33,699 nucleotides of DNA, from NCBI GenBank assembly GCA_016938055.1, contig JAFGVJ010000008.1:1-33699 (forward strand), read 5' to 3'. Every line of letters starts with the position of its first letter. Position 1 is the stretch's first letter. Position numbers and translations under genes: made by a program. This DNA is from Prolixibacteraceae bacterium. GTDB taxonomy: Bacteria; Bacteroidota; Bacteroidia; Bacteroidales; Prolixibacteraceae. This document shows positions 1-9,282 of the stretch, one piece after another. Under the pieces are notes generated by a model. It was not told the origin of the DNA, did not search any database, and saw nothing but the letters and a program-made list of their open reading frames with translations.

Positions 1-1338
1 CACCTCGATGGTTCCCCAGCGGCTCACTTTCAAATCGGGCAAACAGGCCGGGATGAGCGGGTTGGGTGAAACGCCCACGGCTACAATGACCAGATCAACG
101 TCGATATCGGTTTCGGAACCTTCTTTGGGAATGGGCCTACGTCGCCCCGAGGCATCGGGCTCACCCAGTTCCATGAATTGCACACGCATTTTGTTCACAC
201 GTCCGCTTTCATCGGAAAAATATTCAAGGGGGTTGGCCAGGTTCATGAATTCGATGCCTTCTTCTTCGGCATGTTTCACTTCTTCGACCCTGGCAGGCAT
301 TTCAACCCTGGAACGACGGTAAACAATCATGGCCCTTTCGGCACCAAGGCGTTTGGCAGTACGTACCGAGTCCATGGCCGTATTTCCGCCACCAATCACG
401 GCCACATTCTTACCACGCAACACTAGCGTGTCATGCTCACCATCGGCAGCCCCCATCAGGTTCACCCGGGTAAGGTATTCGTTGCTGGACATGATGCCAT
501 TAAAATTTTCACCCGGGATATTCATGAATCGAGGCAAACCGGCACCGCTGGCCACGAAAAAGCCTTCAAAACCTTCAGCCTTTAAATCATCGAAGCTTGC
601 TGTTCTTCCCACAATAAAGTTGGTGACGAACTTCACCCCCATTTGCTTCAGGTTATCGAGCTCAACATCCACAATGCTGTTGGGCAGCCTGAATTCGGGG
701 ATCCCGTATTTCAACACGCCTCCAATTTCGTGCAGCGCCTCAAAAACAGTCACATCGTAGCCCAGTTTGGCCATATCGCCCGCGAAAGAAAGGGATGCTG
801 GTCCGGAGCCAATGGCAGCAATTTTTTTACCGTTCGATGGCAGGCAATCTGGCACCGACATGGCGCCGCTTTCGCGTTCCCAGTCGGCCGCAAAGCGTTC
901 AAGGTGACCAATGGCAATGGGATCTTTCTTCAGCTTGATGGTATAGAAGCATTGTTCTTCGCATTGCTTCTCCTGAGGACATACCCGTCCACAAACAGCA
1001 GGCAAAGCGCTGGTGCGCTTCAGTGTTTGCGCGGCAAGTCCGTATTCCTTTCGCTCAATGTTTTTAATGAATTCGGGAATGTTGATCTGTACGGGGCAGC
1101 CCTCAATACAGGTAGGATTTGCACAGTCCATACAACGAGATGCTTCCACCAGCGCCTGATCTTCAGAAAGGCCCAGGTTTACCTCCATGGTTTGAGATTT
1201 CACCCGTTTGGCCGGATCAAGCTCCGACATGTGTACGCGGGGAATGTCGGTCCGTTCTTTTCCTTTTAACTTTTTACGCAGCTCTTCGCGCCATTCTTCT
1301 GCCCGGCGTTCTTTTAAGTATTCGGTATAATTTGTCAT
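1..1338 (-). CDS. nfnB/gltD: NADPH-dependent glutamate synthase small subunit-like / NfnB (partial, C-terminus beyond left edge)
   Basis: Reverse-strand translation from ATG at 1338: MTNYTEYLKERRAEEWREELRKKLKGKERTDIPRVHMSELDPAKRVKSQTMEVNLGLSEDQALVEASRCMDCANPTCIEGCPVNIPEF...; Cys-rich 4Fe-4S motifs and a GxGxxG-type FAD/NAD fold (IAAIGSGPASLSFAGDMA, VAVIGGGNTAMD). Not listed in the ORF track, which shows only + strand shadow ORFs here. Confidence 0.9.
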   Translation of the reverse strand, partial: MTNYTEYLKERRAEEWREELRKKLKGKERTDIPRVHMSELDPAKRVKSQTMEVNLGLSEDQALVEASRCMDCANPTCIEGCPVQINIPEFIKNIERKEYGLAAQTLKRTSALPAVCGRVCPQEKQCEEQCFYTIKLKKDPIAIGHLERFAADWERESGAMSVPDCLPSNGKKIAAIGSGPASLSFAGDMAKLGYDVTVFEALHEIGGVLKYGIPEFRLPNSIVDVELDNLKQMGVKFVTNFIVGRTASFDDLKAEGFEGFFVASGAGLPRFMNIPGENFNGIMSSNEYLTRVNLMGAADGEHDTLVLRGKNVAVIGGGNTAMDSVRTAKRLGAERAMIVYRRSRVEMPARVEEVKHAEEEGIEFMNLANPLEYFSDESGRVNKMRVQFMELGEPDASGRRRPIPKEGSETDIDVDLVIVAVGVSPNPLIPACLPDLKVSRWGTIEV

Positions 1339-1363
1339 GATTCTTTTCTGATTGTCTCAAAAT

Positions 1364-2185
1364 CTATTTTTGCATGAATTGTTCGAAGGCCTTTTTTTCT
1401 TCGGAACGGTAGCCACCAAGGCGCATGATCATTTCATCAAAGTCGATCTGGTGAGCATCGAACTCTGGTCCATCCACGCAGGTAAATTTTGTTTTTCCAC
1501 CAACCGTTACCCTGCAGGCACCGCACATGCCGGTACCATCCACCATCATGGAGTTCAGGCTGGCCTGGGTAGGAATCTCATAGTTTTTAGTGAGCAGGGC
1601 AGTAAATTTCATCATCACAGCCGGTCCAATGGCAATGCACTCGTCAACATTCTCACGAAGAATGACTTCCTCAGCACCTTGTGTTACAAGGCCTTTTCGT
1701 CCGTACGAACCGTCGTCGGTCATGATGATTACTTCATCGGACCACTTGCTGATTTCGTTTTCCAGAATAATGAGATCCTTACTACGGGCGGCCAATACGC
1801 TGATCACGCGGTTTCCAGCTTTCTTAAATCCTTCAACAATGGGCAAAAGGGGCGCTACCCCCACACCGCCTCCACAGGCCAGCACAGTACCTACCTTATG
1901 AATATCGGTAGCCCGCCCCAGTGGTCCAACCAGGTCGATCAGATGATCACCCGGCTCCATCCGGGCCAGTTTTTCGGTGCTCACCCCAACTTTTTGGGCA
2001 ATCAGGGTGATGGTTCCTTGTACTTCGTCGGCTGCAGCAATGGTTAGCGGAATACGCTCACCCTTTTCACTGACTCTCAAAATAACAAAATTCCCTGGTT
2101 TACGAGCCTTGGCAATCAATGGCGCTTCCACCACCAATTTCACCACATTCTCTGAAAAAAACTCCTTTTCTACAATTCGGTTCAT
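1364..2185 (-). CDS. nfnA: Ferredoxin-NADP+ reductase subunit alpha-like (NfnA / sulfide dehydrogenase beta-like)
   Basis: FAD/NAD-binding fold (ACGGGVGVAPLLPI) and C-terminal 2Fe-2S motif VDGTGMCGACRVTVGGKTKFTCVDGPEFD; immediately upstream of the nfnB-like gene. Confidence 0.88.
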   Translation of the reverse strand: MNRIVEKEFFSENVVKLVVEAPLIAKARKPGNFVILRVSEKGERIPLTIAAADEVQGTITLIAQKVGVSTEKLARMEPGDHLIDLVGPLGRATDIHKVGTVLACGGGVGVAPLLPIVEGFKKAGNRVISVLAARSKDLIILENEISKWSDEVIIMTDDGSYGRKGLVTQGAEEVILRENVDECIAIGPAVMMKFTALLTKNYEIPTQASLNSMMVDGTGMCGACRVTVGGKTKFTCVDGPEFDAHQIDFDEMIMRLGGYRSEEKKAFEQFMQK

Positions 2186-2456
2186 GCTTTGGTTTTATCT
2201 CATTTTTTCGGTTTCGAACATACAAAAATATAATTTCATTCGGGCAGTTTATTGTTTACAAAGCAAACAGAAGGTCAAATTTCGATTCATTTAAAATGAG
2301 GATACAAAATAAAAGCACATTTTTTAGGTAAGCCGAGACAATCATCAAGCAAATCTTTATTATTTTCGAAGTTTGCCTGCATGCGAAAGACGGAAGGATG
2401 AAATGCGATGTAAAGTTTTCAGTCTGATCACATTATTAATTGTTGAAGTGTACCGA

Positions 2457-5432
2457 ATGAATCATCAAAACAACACCAAGCATGAAGTGGAGGAGCTGAG
2501 CAAACAGATTCCGCAGTTTGTGGTGGCGCTTACGGAACACAGGCTGTTCGGGCATATTTTGGTTCCCTTTCTCATCGTGCCGAACCAACAGGGCACCTTT
2601 TATTCCATCGTTTCTACAGTGCTGAAGACCGATCTGCAACAACAAGCCGAAAGATTTTCCAAAATTGAAAAACAGCTGGTTGAGCTCATGGACAAATACA
2701 GTGAGGAAGTGCTTGCCCGCAAATTCTCCAGAAATCAGGGTAGTAAGGATTTCTTCCAAAAAATTGATCAAAAGTTTTTTAACGAGCACATTACTCCTTA
2801 CATCGACAAACAAATAGTTGAATGCTTGCGGATTATCGGGGAGAACAAGGTTCGGCTTTATTACAAAGCCGCCAAATACAATAACCTATACGACGAAGAC
2901 CTGATCACCATTGGAACAACCTATGCCATGCCCACCTTTCATTTTCATCTCGATGATCAGGGCCTAACTTACCGCCTTTCGGTAAAATACAAAAACCAGA
3001 ACTTAAAATTGCTGTTTAAAAAACCACTGATGGTGAGTGATACTCCCTGCCGGATGGTACTGCATAATGAACTCATCGCTTTCGAGAAAATTTCGGGTAA
3101 GCGTTTAGCTCCCTTTCTCGAAAAGGAGCAAGTGAAAATTCCGCCCACAGTCGTGGAAAAATACATGAAAGGTTTTGTTCTGAAGCTGATACAGGAACAT
3201 CATGTTGAAGCAAGCGGTTTCGATATTATTGAAATGGATGAAGAAAAAAAAGCCATCCTTTCCATCGAACAAGGTATGGACCTGAATCCAATGCTGGTAC
3301 TGAAATTCAGTTATGGCTCCAAAATTTTTCCTGCGGGAAAAGCAGGTCAGGTTGAAGTTGAATTCAGGCACCAAAGCGGGCAATTTCAATTCTTTAAACA
3401 CCAAAGAGACGCCGACTGGGAAAAAGGGATTGTGAACTTTTTGAAGGAGTTGGGCTTAGTGTTGAACAGCAGTATGCTCATGCTCTCCCCCAAAAACAAG
3501 CTGAACAACGACGATCGGGCCTATTCTGGTATCAGCTGGATCAACCAACATCAACCGCAGTTACAAAAGGTAGGGATCGTCATTCAACAGGCGCTTGATG
3601 GTAAACGTTTTTATTTGGGTTCCCAACAGCTTAAGGTTGACCTCAAGATGCAGTCCGATTGGTTCGACCTTTACGCAGTGGTAACTTTTGGTGAATTTCA
3701 GGTCCCCTTTATTCGTTTGCGCAAGCATATTCTTAATGGGAAACGTGAATACCTGCTACCCAATGGCGAAGTGGTCATTTTACCGGAAGAATGGTTTGCA
3801 CAATTCAGTGAACTCCTTCCTTTTGCTGAACAAACAAAAGAAGGTTTTCGCTTATCGAAACATCACTTCAAACTGTTTGAGGGGAAAATAAGTATTGATG
3901 AAACCCTCAGAAAACAAATCAATGAACTGTATGCCAACACTGTTGAGCTGCAGCCTGTCCCCGAAGGACTGAATGCTAAGCTTCGCCTCTACCAGGCTGA
4001 GGGTTACTCCTGGATGCATATGCTGGGGATGCATGGTTTTGGCGGCTGTCTGGCCGACGACATGGGGCTGGGAAAAACCCTCCAGACGCTGGTATTACTG
4101 TTGAAAGAAAAAATGGAAAACCAGTTAGATCAGCAAGTACAGCCTACAATTACCGATCAACAACTGGAACTGTTCACCTGCCAGCCAAATTCCAAACCGG
4201 CTTCCCTGATCATTGTGCCTACTTCACTGGTTCATAACTGGAAGAACGAAGTGAAAAAATTCACTCCGCAACTGAAGGTTTACCTTCATCAGGGCGTACA
4301 CCGCAAACGTTCGGAAAGTTTGAAACGGATTGCCGATCAATACGATGTGATCCTCACTACTTACGGAACCCTGCGAAACGATTTTGCTCTTTTAAGCACC
4401 ATTCCCTTCAACTACCTGATTTTGGACGAAAGCCAGTACATCAAAAACAGCGAGTCGAAAACCTACCAATCGGTTTGTACCTTGCAAGCCGACAAGCGCC
4501 TGGTGCTTACCGGAACTCCCATTGAAAACAGCCTTACAGACCTTTGGTCGCAACTTAATTTTCTGAATCCGGGTTTGCTGGGCTCAATGCAATATTTTAA
4601 GAAGGCCTTTATTCATCCCATTGAAAAAATGAATGATGAAACCAGCCGGCAAAAACTTAGCCAGCTCATTTCCCCTTTTATCCTTAGGCGCACCAAGGAA
4701 CAGGTTGCCAGTGACCTGCCTCCCTTAACAGAACAAATCAGGTATTGCTCCATGACTGAGGAGCAAGCACGGATTTATGAAGAACACAAATCGCTGATCA
4801 GAAATAAATTACTGGAAAACATTGAAATAATGGGCTTGGAAAAGTCTACTTTCATGGCGCTACAGGGCCTTACCCGTTTACGTCAACTGGCTAATCACCC
4901 GGCTTTGTATCAGTTCCCGGAGGCCGATTCCGGAAAATACAACGAAGTCATCCAGAGCCTTGAAGACCTGATGGCCGAAAAACACAAGGTGCTCATCTTT
5001 TCATCGTTTGTCACCCATCTCAAATTGTTTCAAACTGAATTCGAAAAAAGAGACTGGCACTACAGCTGCCTCACCGGGCAAACCCGAAACCGGGAGGAGG
5101 TCATTCAGGATTTTCAACAAAATGAAAAAAAACGAATTTTCCTCATCTCATTGAAGGCTGGCGGCGTTGGACTGAACCTCACTTCGGCCGATTACATATT
5201 CATTTTGGATCCATGGTGGAACCCTGCTGCCGAGAACCAGGCCATTAACAGGGCACACCGTATCGGGCAAGACAAGAAAGTTTTTGTTTACCGGTTTATC
5301 ACCGAAAACTCTATTGAAGAAAAAATTCAATTGCTGAAAGAAAGAAAATCGGCTCTGGCCGGACTTTTCATCACCAACAACAATCCATTTCAGGCAATTT
5401 CGAAAGAAGAAATGGTGGATTTGTTCCAATAA
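2457..5432 (+). CDS. SNF2-family DEAD/DEAH-box helicase
   Basis: Walker A region GGCLADDMGLGKTLQTL, box II LDESQYIKN, VLTGTPIENSLTDLWSQL, C-terminal LISLKAGGVGLNLTSADYIFILDPWWNPAAENQAINRAHRIGQ. First plausible ATG is 2457; the ORF-track start at 2373 is a longer upstream extension. Confidence 0.93.
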   Translation: MNHQNNTKHEVEELSKQIPQFVVALTEHRLFGHILVPFLIVPNQQGTFYSIVSTVLKTDLQQQAERFSKIEKQLVELMDKYSEEVLARKFSRNQGSKDFFQKIDQKFFNEHITPYIDKQIVECLRIIGENKVRLYYKAAKYNNLYDEDLITIGTTYAMPTFHFHLDDQGLTYRLSVKYKNQNLKLLFKKPLMVSDTPCRMVLHNELIAFEKISGKRLAPFLEKEQVKIPPTVVEKYMKGFVLKLIQEHHVEASGFDIIEMDEEKKAILSIEQGMDLNPMLVLKFSYGSKIFPAGKAGQVEVEFRHQSGQFQFFKHQRDADWEKGIVNFLKELGLVLNSSMLMLSPKNKLNNDDRAYSGISWINQHQPQLQKVGIVIQQALDGKRFYLGSQQLKVDLKMQSDWFDLYAVVTFGEFQVPFIRLRKHILNGKREYLLPNGEVVILPEEWFAQFSELLPFAEQTKEGFRLSKHHFKLFEGKISIDETLRKQINELYANTVELQPVPEGLNAKLRLYQAEGYSWMHMLGMHGFGGCLADDMGLGKTLQTLVLLLKEKMENQLDQQVQPTITDQQLELFTCQPNSKPASLIIVPTSLVHNWKNEVKKFTPQLKVYLHQGVHRKRSESLKRIADQYDVILTTYGTLRNDFALLSTIPFNYLILDESQYIKNSESKTYQSVCTLQADKRLVLTGTPIENSLTDLWSQLNFLNPGLLGSMQYFKKAFIHPIEKMNDETSRQKLSQLISPFILRRTKEQVASDLPPLTEQIRYCSMTEEQARIYEEHKSLIRNKLLENIEIMGLEKSTFMALQGLTRLRQLANHPALYQFPEADSGKYNEVIQSLEDLMAEKHKVLIFSSFVTHLKLFQTEFEKRDWHYSCLTGQTRNREEVIQDFQQNEKKRIFLISLKAGGVGLNLTSADYIFILDPWWNPAAENQAINRAHRIGQDKKVFVYRFITENSIEEKIQLLKERKSALAGLFITNNNPFQAISKEEMVDLFQ

Positions 5433-6359
5433 TTATTTTGTCGATTTTTTGAACCACTGTTCAATGTGTTGTAGCTTTTCATCCATGGGCAGCGTACCAT
5501 CGAGCCAGTGAATGACCAATCCTTGTTTTTCCATCCTCCTGAACCAGGTCATCTGACGCTTACCAAATTGATGAATGGCGGTTTCCAACTGTCTGAACAT
5601 TTCATCGTAACTCAGTTTTCCGGTTACAAATTGTGTCAGATACTTGTATTCAAGCCCATAATAAATCAATTGTTCAGGCTGTAGGCCCTGCTCAAGCAAA
5701 CGGGCCGTTTCGGCAATCATGCCCTCGTTCAGGCGGGTTTTCAGGCGTTCGGTAATTCTCCTGCGACGTGATTCCCGGTCGAACTCAATGCCCACAATAA
5801 GGCTGTTGATGGACGGAAAGTGGTGGTTGATGGGAGGATTTTTAGTATAATATTCCTGTATTTCGATGGCACGTATGGCCCGTTTCACGGTATCGACATC
5901 GGAAACATTGTGCAGGGTTTTATAGGTTTTCAGGATGGTTTCCAGTTCAGCAAGGCTCTTGCCGGACAGTGACAGACGCAAGCTTTCGTTCACGGGTACA
6001 TTGATGAGCTGATACCCTTTGAGTACCGCTTCGATGTACATCCCCGTTCCGCCACACACCACTGGCAAGCGACCCCGATTCCTGATACTTTCAAAAGCAT
6101 TCACAAAATCGCGTTGATATTCAAACACATTGTATTCGTACCCGGCATCCACAATATCGATGAGGTGATGCGGGATTATTTGACCATCGGTGGTGTATTC
6201 CGCGAGGTCTTTCCCCGTGCCAATGTCCATGCCCCGGTATACCTGACGCGAATCGGCTGAAATAATCTCACCGTTCAGCCGATGCGCTGTATGTACAGCT
6301 ACACTGGTCTTTCCCGAGGCTGTAGCACCCAAAATGGTGATCATGTTGTATGAATTCAT
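5433..6359 (-). CDS. miaA: tRNA dimethylallyltransferase
   Basis: ILGATASGKTSVAVHTAHRLNGEIISADSRQVYRGMDIGTGK ... VVCGGTGMYIEAVLKG ... GKRQMTWFRR. Confidence 0.97.
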   Translation of the reverse strand: MNSYNMITILGATASGKTSVAVHTAHRLNGEIISADSRQVYRGMDIGTGKDLAEYTTDGQIIPHHLIDIVDAGYEYNVFEYQRDFVNAFESIRNRGRLPVVCGGTGMYIEAVLKGYQLINVPVNESLRLSLSGKSLAELETILKTYKTLHNVSDVDTVKRAIRAIEIQEYYTKNPPINHHFPSINSLIVGIEFDRESRRRRITERLKTRLNEGMIAETARLLEQGLQPEQLIYYGLEYKYLTQFVTGKLSYDEMFRQLETAIHQFGKRQMTWFRRMEKQGLVIHWLDGTLPMDEKLQHIEQWFKKSTK

Positions 6360-6492
6360 GGTAACTGGGACAAAACAAGGACACGATTAAACTTCAGTTT
6401 TGCAAAACTAATGTATTTTTGTATTGAAACGAAACGCCGAACAACAGGGATCATTCGTGCTTTATGCCGGGAGGCCTTCAGATTATAAACCA

Positions 6493-7077
6493 ATGAGATT
6501 ATTCGAATACATCCAGCAACTTTGGCAGGCCACCTATAGGCTAATGGTGCATCCGCGCAGGCACTGGAATTTGGTTCAGCAATCGGCAGATTTTCAGTCG
6601 GGCAGTTTCAGGCGCTTTATGCTCCCCTGGCTTTTCGTGCTGGTGCTGGCCGTTTTTTTGGGAAGTTGGTGCTTCGAATCGCGTTACGGTTTTTTGTTGA
6701 CCGATACCCTCATCAAAGCCGTCAGAAAAGTGATTCTGATCGTCGTTTCATTTTTGGGTGCCAACATGATGATTTATGAAATTTCAAGAATTTACAAGGT
6801 TCCGGTTTCTTTTGAATTTTCACGTAAGATGGCCATTTATGCAACCATTCCTTTGATATTGGCTTTGACTGTGACAGCCTTATTTCCTTTTGCCTACATT
6901 TTTGGCCTAAGCGGATTTTATGCACTGTACCTTGTTTACAACGCATTGAATTATCTTTACCAGGTTCATTGGATTCGCAATGCGAAGTATTTGATCGTTT
7001 TGCTGGGCCTGCTCCTTATGAGCTTTATATTCATCGCTTATTTGCTGAGTATATTAACCGCTTTAATCATTTATTAA
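6493..7077 (+). CDS. Yip1-family-like integral membrane protein
   Basis: [28 protein letters not shown] start followed by several hydrophobic segments; the ORF-track start at 6424 is a TTG, and ATG 6493 is more plausible. Confidence 0.65.
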   Translation: MRLFEYIQQLWQATYRLMVHPRRHWNLVQQSADFQSGSFRRFMLPWLFVLVLAVFLGSWCFESRYGFLLTDTLIKAVRKVILIVVSFLGANMMIYEISRIYKVPVSFEFSRKMAIYATIPLILALTVTALFPFAYIFGLSGFYALYLVYNALNYLYQVHWIRNAKYLIVLLGLLLMSFIFIAYLLSILTALIIY

Positions 7078-7078
7078 G

Positions 7079-7540
7079 ATGGGACTGAAACCACAAAATA
7101 CTGTCAATATCAAAAACAAGAAGGCCTTTTTCGAGTTCGAAATACTGGAAACCTTCATCGCCGGTCTGCAGTTGCAGGGGACCGAAATCAAATCAATCAG
7201 GGAAGGACGTGCAGGTTTGGTGGATTCCTATTGCCAGTTTTACAAAAGTGAATTGTATGTGAAAAACATGCACATTGCCGAATATTTCTTTGGATCTATC
7301 AACAACCACGATGCCAAGCGGGAGCGGAAACTTTTACTGAATAAAAAGGAAATCAATAAGCTGGAACGAAAAATCAAAGAGAGTGGTTTTACCATTGTTC
7401 CCCTTCGGCTTTTTTTAAACGAGAAGGGTTATGCCAAACTCGAAATTGCCCTTGCCAAAGGAAAGAAAACCTATGACAAACGCGAGAGCCTTAAAGAGAA
7501 GGACACCAAACGTGACATTGACCGGGTGATGAAAATCTGA
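7079..7540 (+). CDS. smpB: SsrA-binding protein SmpB
   Basis: [42 protein letters not shown] ... C-terminal [19 protein letters not shown]. Confidence 0.97.
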   Translation: MGLKPQNTVNIKNKKAFFEFEILETFIAGLQLQGTEIKSIREGRAGLVDSYCQFYKSELYVKNMHIAEYFFGSINNHDAKRERKLLLNKKEINKLERKIKESGFTIVPLRLFLNEKGYAKLEIALAKGKKTYDKRESLKEKDTKRDIDRVMKI

Positions 7541-7548
7541 GAACCAGC

Positions 7549-8328
7549 TTATATTTGATCAGGACCTTTGGTCTTCCAAACTGTATGGGTTCGCACCATT
7601 TCCTTTCCGCTTTCATGCTGAACAATGTTGTGTAAAAAAGTACCGGGTCCGGTTTGTTCCTGCTGCACCACGATGGATTCACCGGGAATGGCTTCCTTCA
7701 GAAAATTGATCTCAAAGGTTTCAATTTGTTGGTCCGCTAAGAAATCGGGATCATAACAGTTCATGATCCTGTCAATGTAACTCACGTTGTTCATGTGTTG
7801 GTTCATATCGGTCTCCGTGAAAGAAACCCTGGCCGGTTCAAAACTGATGGGTCCTTTCAATCCCTCAATTTTATCAGGAAGTTCGTCGAACAAGCGTTCC
7901 CTGTTCAGGGGAAAATTCTCCATGTAGCCCTCGGGCCTAACCAGGCGCCGGGTACTGGTATTCACCATCAGCCACATGCTTACAGCCCTGACCAACTCTT
8001 GTCCGCTTTCGTCATGAACCTGAAAATGACGAACAGCCATCAGTCCGTCGAGGCCGTTTGACCAGGTGCGGATCACAATGCGGTCGCGCCATTCGGGAAA
8101 TTTATGGATGCTGATTTTCAAGCGCGAAAGCACCCAGAACATTTGGGCTTCCTGCATCACCTCCCAACCTACGCCACAAGCCACGGTGTGATTTCCTGCT
8201 ATATCCTGAAAAAAACTACACAGTTTTTGGATGGTCAGCCTCCGGTATCGGTCTACATGATAGGATCGAATCAGGTATTCTTCGCTATAAACAACTGGTG
8301 CTTCGGGATGAATGTGAAACTTCATCAT
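7549..8328 (-). CDS. Acyl-ACP thioesterase-family protein
   Basis: YHVDRYRRLTIQKLCSFFQDIAGNHTVACGVGWEVMQ ... MNQHMNNVSYIDRIMNC: tandem hot-dog-fold thioesterase pattern. Start set at ATG 8328; the track's 5' extension runs into map on the opposite strand. Confidence 0.85.
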   Translation of the reverse strand: MMKFHIHPEAPVVYSEEYLIRSYHVDRYRRLTIQKLCSFFQDIAGNHTVACGVGWEVMQEAQMFWVLSRLKISIHKFPEWRDRIVIRTWSNGLDGLMAVRHFQVHDESGQELVRAVSMWLMVNTSTRRLVRPEGYMENFPLNRERLFDELPDKIEGLKGPISFEPARVSFTETDMNQHMNNVSYIDRIMNCYDPDFLADQQIETFEINFLKEAIPGESIVVQQEQTGPGTFLHNIVQHESGKEMVRTHTVWKTKGPDQI

Positions 8329-8413
8329 AAAAACAAATTCGGTTTCTACAAAAGTAGTAGTGCATTTTGAAAAGCGGTAATGAATCATCATTTTTGTAGA
8401 AAATTCAGGAACG

Positions 8414-9187
8414 ATGGGGATTATCATTAAAACGCCCGAACAGATAGCAGGAATCAGGAAAAGCAGCCAGCTGGCGGGCCATGCGCTGGAGATGATCAAG
8501 GGCTTCATTAAAGAGGGGGTATCAACCGAAACCCTCGACAACATCATTGAGGAATACATTCGCGACCACGGGGCCATTCCGGCCACCAAAGGCTACAACG
8601 GCTATCCCAAATCATCGTGCATCTCCCTCAACGAGGTAGTTTGCCATGGTATCCCCTCGCCCGACATCATTCTGAAACCCGGTGATATTTTCAACATCGA
8701 TGTGACCACCATTCTCGACGGTTATTACGGCGATACCAGCAAAATGTACTGGTTGGGTGAAATTACGCCAAAAGCAAAACAGCTCATCGATGATACTTAC
8801 CATTGTATGAACCTGGGTATCCAGCAGGTGAAACCCGGCAGTTATTTTGGCAACATTGGTTTTGCCATTTCGCGATATGCCCAGGCCAAAGGCCATTCAG
8901 TAGTATACGAATTCTGCGGGCACGGAGTGGGTATTGATTTTCATGAAGAACCCCAGGTAGAACATACCGGTCGTCGCAACACCGGTCCCATGATGAAACC
9001 AGGCATGATTTTCACCATTGAACCCATGATTAACGAAGGAAAATCACGCACCAAAGTTGATAAGCATGATGGCTGGACTGCACGGACCATTGATGGCAAA
9101 TTATCGGCTCAATACGAGCACACCATTTTGGTAACCGAAACAGGGTTTGAAGCCCTGACTGATGTAACCGGTGAATACAGCGAATAA
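8414..9187 (+). CDS. map: Type I methionine aminopeptidase
   Basis: IIIKTPEQIAGIRKSSQLAGHALEMI ... CISLNEVVCHGIPS ... NIDVTTILDGYYGDTSKMYW ... YEFCGHGVGIDFHEEPQV ... GMIFTIEPMI. Confidence 0.97.
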   Translation: MGIIIKTPEQIAGIRKSSQLAGHALEMIKGFIKEGVSTETLDNIIEEYIRDHGAIPATKGYNGYPKSSCISLNEVVCHGIPSPDIILKPGDIFNIDVTTILDGYYGDTSKMYWLGEITPKAKQLIDDTYHCMNLGIQQVKPGSYFGNIGFAISRYAQAKGHSVVYEFCGHGVGIDFHEEPQVEHTGRRNTGPMMKPGMIFTIEPMINEGKSRTKVDKHDGWTARTIDGKLSAQYEHTILVTETGFEALTDVTGEYSE

Positions 9188-9190
9188 AAA

Positions 9191-9210
9191 AGCCCCGATG
9201 GAGCGGGGCT
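9191..9210 (-). terminator. Rho-independent-type hairpin between convergent map and dsbD-like genes
   Basis: AGCCCCG-atggag-CGGGGCT perfect 7-bp stem; on the - strand it is followed by TTTTTT. Confidence 0.85.
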
Positions 9211-9282
9211 TGTATCATAAACTTCGGAAAATATCGCTTTACTTTAGCTGTCAGATTTCCAAATTGTAATGAACTGTTGTTA

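Noticed and set aside
8-1340. Overlapping + strand ORFs at 8-322, 178-426, 329-760, 643-1269 and 1119-1340
   Set aside because: Shadows of the NfnB/GltD-like - strand gene; their translations have no recognisable domain while the - strand frame is coherent.
4130-4200. Variable insertion between helicase motifs I and Ia of the SNF2 protein
   Set aside because: Such linkers are common in bacterial SNF2-family proteins; no defence genes flank it, so no support for a defence island.
6399-6421. TATTTTTG box preceding the Yip1-like gene
   Set aside because: The nearest TTTG is only 11 nt upstream, so the promoter geometry is wrong.
8329-8589. N-terminal extension of the thioesterase ORF
   Set aside because: Overlaps map on the opposite strand; the conserved protein begins at MMKFHIHPEAPVVYSEEYLIRSYHVDRYRR (8328).
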